64,000 bases of DNA, from the NCBI GenBank assembly GCA_023382975.1, contig JAHDXO010000033.1, positions 1 through 64,000 of the forward strand, given 5' to 3'. The position numbers were made by a program, and so were the translations under genes. Below, one piece after another: positions 60,851-64,000 of this stretch. The DNA is from Pirellulaceae bacterium. GTDB taxonomy: Bacteria; Planctomycetota; Planctomycetia; Pirellulales; Pirellulaceae. The first letter of the stretch is position 1; the number at the start of each line of letters is the position of its first letter. The notes under the pieces were generated by a model. It worked only from the letters and a program-made list of their open reading frames with translations. It made no database searches and was not told the DNA's origin.

Positions 60851-63800
60851 ATGAATCGACATTGTGGTCGCTTGTTTCTCCCGCTGTTGCTGGTTGCCGG
60901 GCCGATTGCCCAGGCTCAGGAGCAACGCCCTGCCGCGGATCTTGACCAAGTTTACGCGGCCGAAATTCGGCCATTGATCGAGCATTACTGCGGCCAGTGC
61001 CATACGGGCGCACTAGCGGAGGCAGATCTCGATCTCTCGGTTTTCAGGTCGGCCGAGGATGTCCGCAAGCAGGTCAAGAGTTGGTTGATGATCCGGCGCA
61101 TTCTGCTGAACGAACAGATGCCTCCCGAGGGTTCGCCGCAACCGACCGACATGGAACTGGCCCGACTGCAGGCGTGGGTTCGCGATTTCTTGGCACGGGA
61201 AGCGGAGTCGGGCGCCGGAGATCCCGGTCCGATTGTGCTACGCAGGCTGAGCAATGCGGAATACACGTACGCCATTCATGACTTGACCGGCGTCGACACG
61301 CTTGAACCGACGGAGGAGTTTCCGATCGACGGCGCGGCGGGCGAAGGGTTCACAAATGTCGGCAGCGGTCAAGGGATGTCGCCGGCGCTGATCCAGAAGT
61401 ATCTGGATGCCGCGAAAGGCGTCGCCGAGCACGCAGTGCTGCTGCCCGATGGTATCCGTTTTTCGCCCTCGACAACGCGTCGCGATCAGACCGACCAGTG
61501 CTTGGCTCGAATTCAATCGTTCTACCGTAGGTTCACGGCCGATGGGGGCGGCACCGCGGTCAACCTGCAGGGGATCAGATTCGAGACAAATCAAGGAGGG
61601 TTGCTGCCGGTTGGCGAGTATCTCGCGGCCACCCTTGCGCACCGGGACGCCTTGCTCAGCGGGCGAGGAACGATTGAGCAAGTCGCTGCCGAATGCGGCT
61701 TGAATGCCCGTTACTTGGCGTTGCTCTGGAAGGCGTTGACGCGCGACGACGCATCGCGGTCGATTCTGCTGGATGCCTTCCGTGAGCGGTGGCGTGGTGC
61801 CGGTCCGGACGATTTGGGGAAGCTGACCGCCGAGATCGAGAGGACGCAGAAGGCGTTGTGGAAATTCAACTCGATCGGCCAGTTTGGTCGCGAGGGAGGA
61901 CCAACTCGCTGGATGGAAGCGGTCGCGCCGATCGTGACGAGCCAGGAATTGCGGCTTCCGCTGCCGGATGTGCCGCCCGGTTCGGACGTGGTAATCACCT
62001 TGGCGGCCCATGATCTGGACGATGGTAACGAACACGATTTCGTCGTCTGGCAGCGCCCTCGGATCGAATTCAAGTCGGACGGCACGGGTTCGGCAAATCC
62101 GCCCGTATGGCTGCGCGACGTTCGGCAGATTGCCGGCCAGGTGGATCGGACGATCGAGACGGAATCGTCGGCGCGCGATTCGTCCTTTGGACTTGCGCCG
62201 AATGCGTTCGGAACGCATCCGGACGGCTCGCCGATCGCTCCGACCGATCTGTGCGTGCGAGCGCCGCAGAGGCTGGAAATCCATCTGCCGCGCGACCTGG
62301 CGGCTGGCGGCGAGTTTGTCGCTACGGCCGCGCTGCATGGTGGATCGGGCACGAACGGGAGCGTTCAGCTTCAGGTGCAGGCGACCAAGCTGGACGCCCA
62401 TTCCGTCTCGGGGGCGCTGCCGATCCTGGTCCACGATGCGCCGGAGCCACGGCAGCGTGTGGAGGCCGCGATGGACGAGTACCGCGCGCTGTTCCCGCTC
62501 GCCCTCTGCTACGCCAGAATCGTGCCAGTGGACGAGGTGGTCACGTTGACGCTGTATTATCGCGAGGACGATCACCTGAAACGCCTGATGTTGGATGATG
62601 CCCAAGCGGCAGAACTCGACCGTCTGTGGGACAAACTGTACTGGATCAGCGAGGAGCCGCTGCAGTTGGTCGTGGCGTTGGAGCAGATCACGGAATTTGC
62701 CACCCAGGACCGGCCGGATCTGGTCAAGGCGTTTGCCCCGTTGCGTGAACCCATCCAACGGCGGGCGGAGGCGTTCCAGCAGCGATTGGCGGCCAGTGAA
62801 CCAGAGCACGTCCAGGCAATCGTGGAATTTGCCCAGCGCGCGTGGCGCCGGCCGCTGACCGAAGACGAACGGCAGGGACTGCGACGCATGTACCAACGAT
62901 TGCGTGACGAGCAGATCCCGCACGCGGACGCGATCCGGCTGACCCTGGCCCGAGTGCTGACATCGCCGGCCTTCCTTTACAAGCTGGAACAGCCGGGCTC
63001 GGGAAGCGAATCGCACGCCGTCAGCGATCGGGAACTGGCCAGCCGGCTGAGTTTCTTCCTCTGGTCGTCCGTGCCGGACGATCCGCTGTGGGCGGCTGCG
63101 GAATCGGGGCGTCTGAGCGATGACGCCGAGCGACGGATGCAGACGCATCGCATGTTGAACGACCCACGCGCCAGGCGACTGGCGGTCGAGTTCGCATGTC
63201 AATGGTTGCACTTGCGCGGCTTTGACCGCAACGACGACAAGAATGAATCGCTCTTCCCCGAATTCGCGGCACTGCGCGGCGATATGTACGAAGAGACGGT
63301 TCGATTCTTCGAAGACATGTTCCGCAACGACGGTTCGATTCTCGACATTCTGGACGCCGATCACACGTTTCTGAACGAACTGCTGGCGCGCCACTACGGC
63401 ATCGTTCGTGTCGCGGGCAGCGACTGGCGCCGCGTGGATGGCCTTCGTGCCGAGGGACGTGGAGGAGTTCTGGGCATGGCGACGTATTTGGCCAGCCAAT
63501 CGGGCGCGTCGCGAACCAGTCCCATCCTGCGCGGCAACTGGGTGTACGAGACGCTGCTGGGCGAACGTCTTCCGCGCCCCCCGGCCGGTGTGCCGCAATT
63601 GCCCGAGGCGTTGCCCCGCGGCCTGACGGCTCGCGAACTGATCGAAAGGCACACCTCGGAGGCCGCTTGCGCCAAGTGCCATGCCAAGATCGATCCCTAC
63701 GGATTCGCTCTGGAACAGTACGACGCCATCGGCCGGCTCGTGCCTGACCCGGTCGATACGAAGACGACGCTGCCCGATGGCCGGTCGATCGAAGGGATCG

Positions 63801-64000
63801 ACGGACTGCGCGCGTACTTGAGCACCGACCGCCGCGAAGACTTCGTCCGGCAATTCTGTCGCAAGCTGCTGGGGTACGCATTGGGACGGGAAGTGCAGCT
63901 TTCGGACGAGCCGTTGTTGGCCGAGATGCAGCGCCAGCTTCGGGCAAATGGCTATCGTTTTCGGGTGGCGGTCGAGGTGGTGGTCAGCAGTCCTCAATTC
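60851..64000 (+). CDS. Secreted PSD1/DUF1592-type cytochrome c-like protein (3' end outside window)
   Basis: At least 1050 residues, open to the window edge, which explains why it has no stop here. A signal peptide (CGRLFLPLLLVAGPIAQA) precedes a heme-binding C47GQCH51 (PSCyt1). Then come the DUF1587 block (LRRLSNAEYTYAIHDLTGVD), DUF1592 (SDRELASRLSFFLWSSVPDD), DUF1588 (GASRTSPILRGNWVYETLLG, RPPAGVPQLPE) and DUF1585 with a second heme-type CAKCH near residue 940 (AKIDPYGFALEQYDAIGRLV). Only the last few residues are missing. In planctomycetes it is usually followed by a DUF1501/DUF1552 protein, probably outside the window. Confidence 0.9.
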   Translation, partial: MNRHCGRLFLPLLLVAGPIAQAQEQRPAADLDQVYAAEIRPLIEHYCGQCHTGALAEADLDLSVFRSAEDVRKQVKSWLMIRRILLNEQMPPEGSPQPTDMELARLQAWVRDFLAREAESGAGDPGPIVLRRLSNAEYTYAIHDLTGVDTLEPTEEFPIDGAAGEGFTNVGSGQGMSPALIQKYLDAAKGVAEHAVLLPDGIRFSPSTTRRDQTDQCLARIQSFYRRFTADGGGTAVNLQGIRFETNQGGLLPVGEYLAATLAHRDALLSGRGTIEQVAAECGLNARYLALLWKALTRDDASRSILLDAFRERWRGAGPDDLGKLTAEIERTQKALWKFNSIGQFGREGGPTRWMEAVAPIVTSQELRLPLPDVPPGSDVVITLAAHDLDDGNEHDFVVWQRPRIEFKSDGTGSANPPVWLRDVRQIAGQVDRTIETESSARDSSFGLAPNAFGTHPDGSPIAPTDLCVRAPQRLEIHLPRDLAAGGEFVATAALHGGSGTNGSVQLQVQATKLDAHSVSGALPILVHDAPEPRQRVEAAMDEYRALFPLALCYARIVPVDEVVTLTLYYREDDHLKRLMLDDAQAAELDRLWDKLYWISEEPLQLVVALEQITEFATQDRPDLVKAFAPLREPIQRRAEAFQQRLAASEPEHVQAIVEFAQRAWRRPLTEDERQGLRRMYQRLRDEQIPHADAIRLTLARVLTSPAFLYKLEQPGSGSESHAVSDRELASRLSFFLWSSVPDDPLWAAAESGRLSDDAERRMQTHRMLNDPRARRLAVEFACQWLHLRGFDRNDDKNESLFPEFAALRGDMYEETVRFFEDMFRNDGSILDILDADHTFLNELLARHYGIVRVAGSDWRRVDGLRAEGRGGVLGMATYLASQSGASRTSPILRGNWVYETLLGERLPRPPAGVPQLPEALPRGLTARELIERHTSEAACAKCHAKIDPYGFALEQYDAIGRLVPDPVDTKTTLPDGRSIEGIDGLRAYLSTDRREDFVRQFCRKLLGYALGREVQLSDEPLLAEMQRQLRANGYRFRVAVEVVVSSPQF

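Noticed and set aside
61238..63997. Minus-strand open frame of 919 codons.
   Set aside because: It lies wholly on the other strand of the cytochrome gene, whose signal peptide, heme sites and DUF blocks are clear; the minus frame is rich in Arg, Gln and Ala with no recognisable domain.

Overview
The window looks like a chromosomal segment of a planctomycete (Pirellulales-like). This rests on the kinds of genes present: a PSD1/DUF1592-type cytochrome at the right edge, a secreted sulfatase, a heparinase-like lyase, a DUF4838 hydrolase, a sialate O-acetylesterase, ThuA, a very long secretin with planctomycete-style secreted neighbours, and two membrane proteins that join a degenerate J-like domain to an FGE-sulfatase domain. 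All product names come from reading the translated sequence; no database search was made.

Layout. 1-8198 is the right part of an integrative mobile element: the C-terminal end of a TraG/VirD4-like coupling protein, a replication-relaxation protein, a GC-rich palindromic region with iteron-like repeats, a string of small unknown genes, an orphan DNA methyltransferase, a PrimPol-type primase, an Xis-like protein and a tyrosine integrase. It ends at a 25-bp tRNA 3'-end fragment that looks like an attachment site. 8381-9403 holds a frameshifted REP-associated transposase (RAYT) with REP palindromes on both sides. 9434-26042 is a carbohydrate locus: one minus-strand run (sialate O-acetylesterase, two-subunit ThDP decarboxylase, SDR, FGGY kinase, heparinase, sulfatase), a plus-strand TAXI-TRAP transporter in the middle, and a second minus-strand run (xylose isomerase-like protein, barrel/aldolase-like protein, PfkB kinase, tiny membrane protein). 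26321-28093 holds a methyltransferase, a membrane protein and an ICMT-like protein.

28098-35505 (minus) holds a toxin-antitoxin-like pair, an FAD oxidoreductase with EF-hands, a Uma2 protein, and a LarA-like / DHDPS-like / IlvD-Edd set that suggests non-phosphorylative sugar-acid breakdown. 35718-42231 holds secreted proteins and a 1305-residue secretin. 42457-46876 is mixed: ThuA, a BFD/CopZ-like protein, an IS21 remnant fused to an AAA-ATPase start, an S4 protein, a FeoB-associated protein, an RlmI-type methyltransferase and an Rpn fragment. 46920-56310 is the most unusual block: an operon for an FHA/dead-protease membrane protein, a coiled-coil protein and an Hsp70, bracketed by two paralogous J-like/FGE membrane proteins. 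56566-64000 holds an alpha/beta hydrolase, a DUF4838 hydrolase, a DUF1801 protein and the cytochrome, which is cut by the window edge.

How the genes may work together. Extracellular enzymes (sulfatase, heparinase, esterase) would release sugars or sugar acids, the TRAP transporter would import them, and the isomerase, kinases, aldolase-like protein, SDR and decarboxylase would process them. This is inferred from gene order and family membership.
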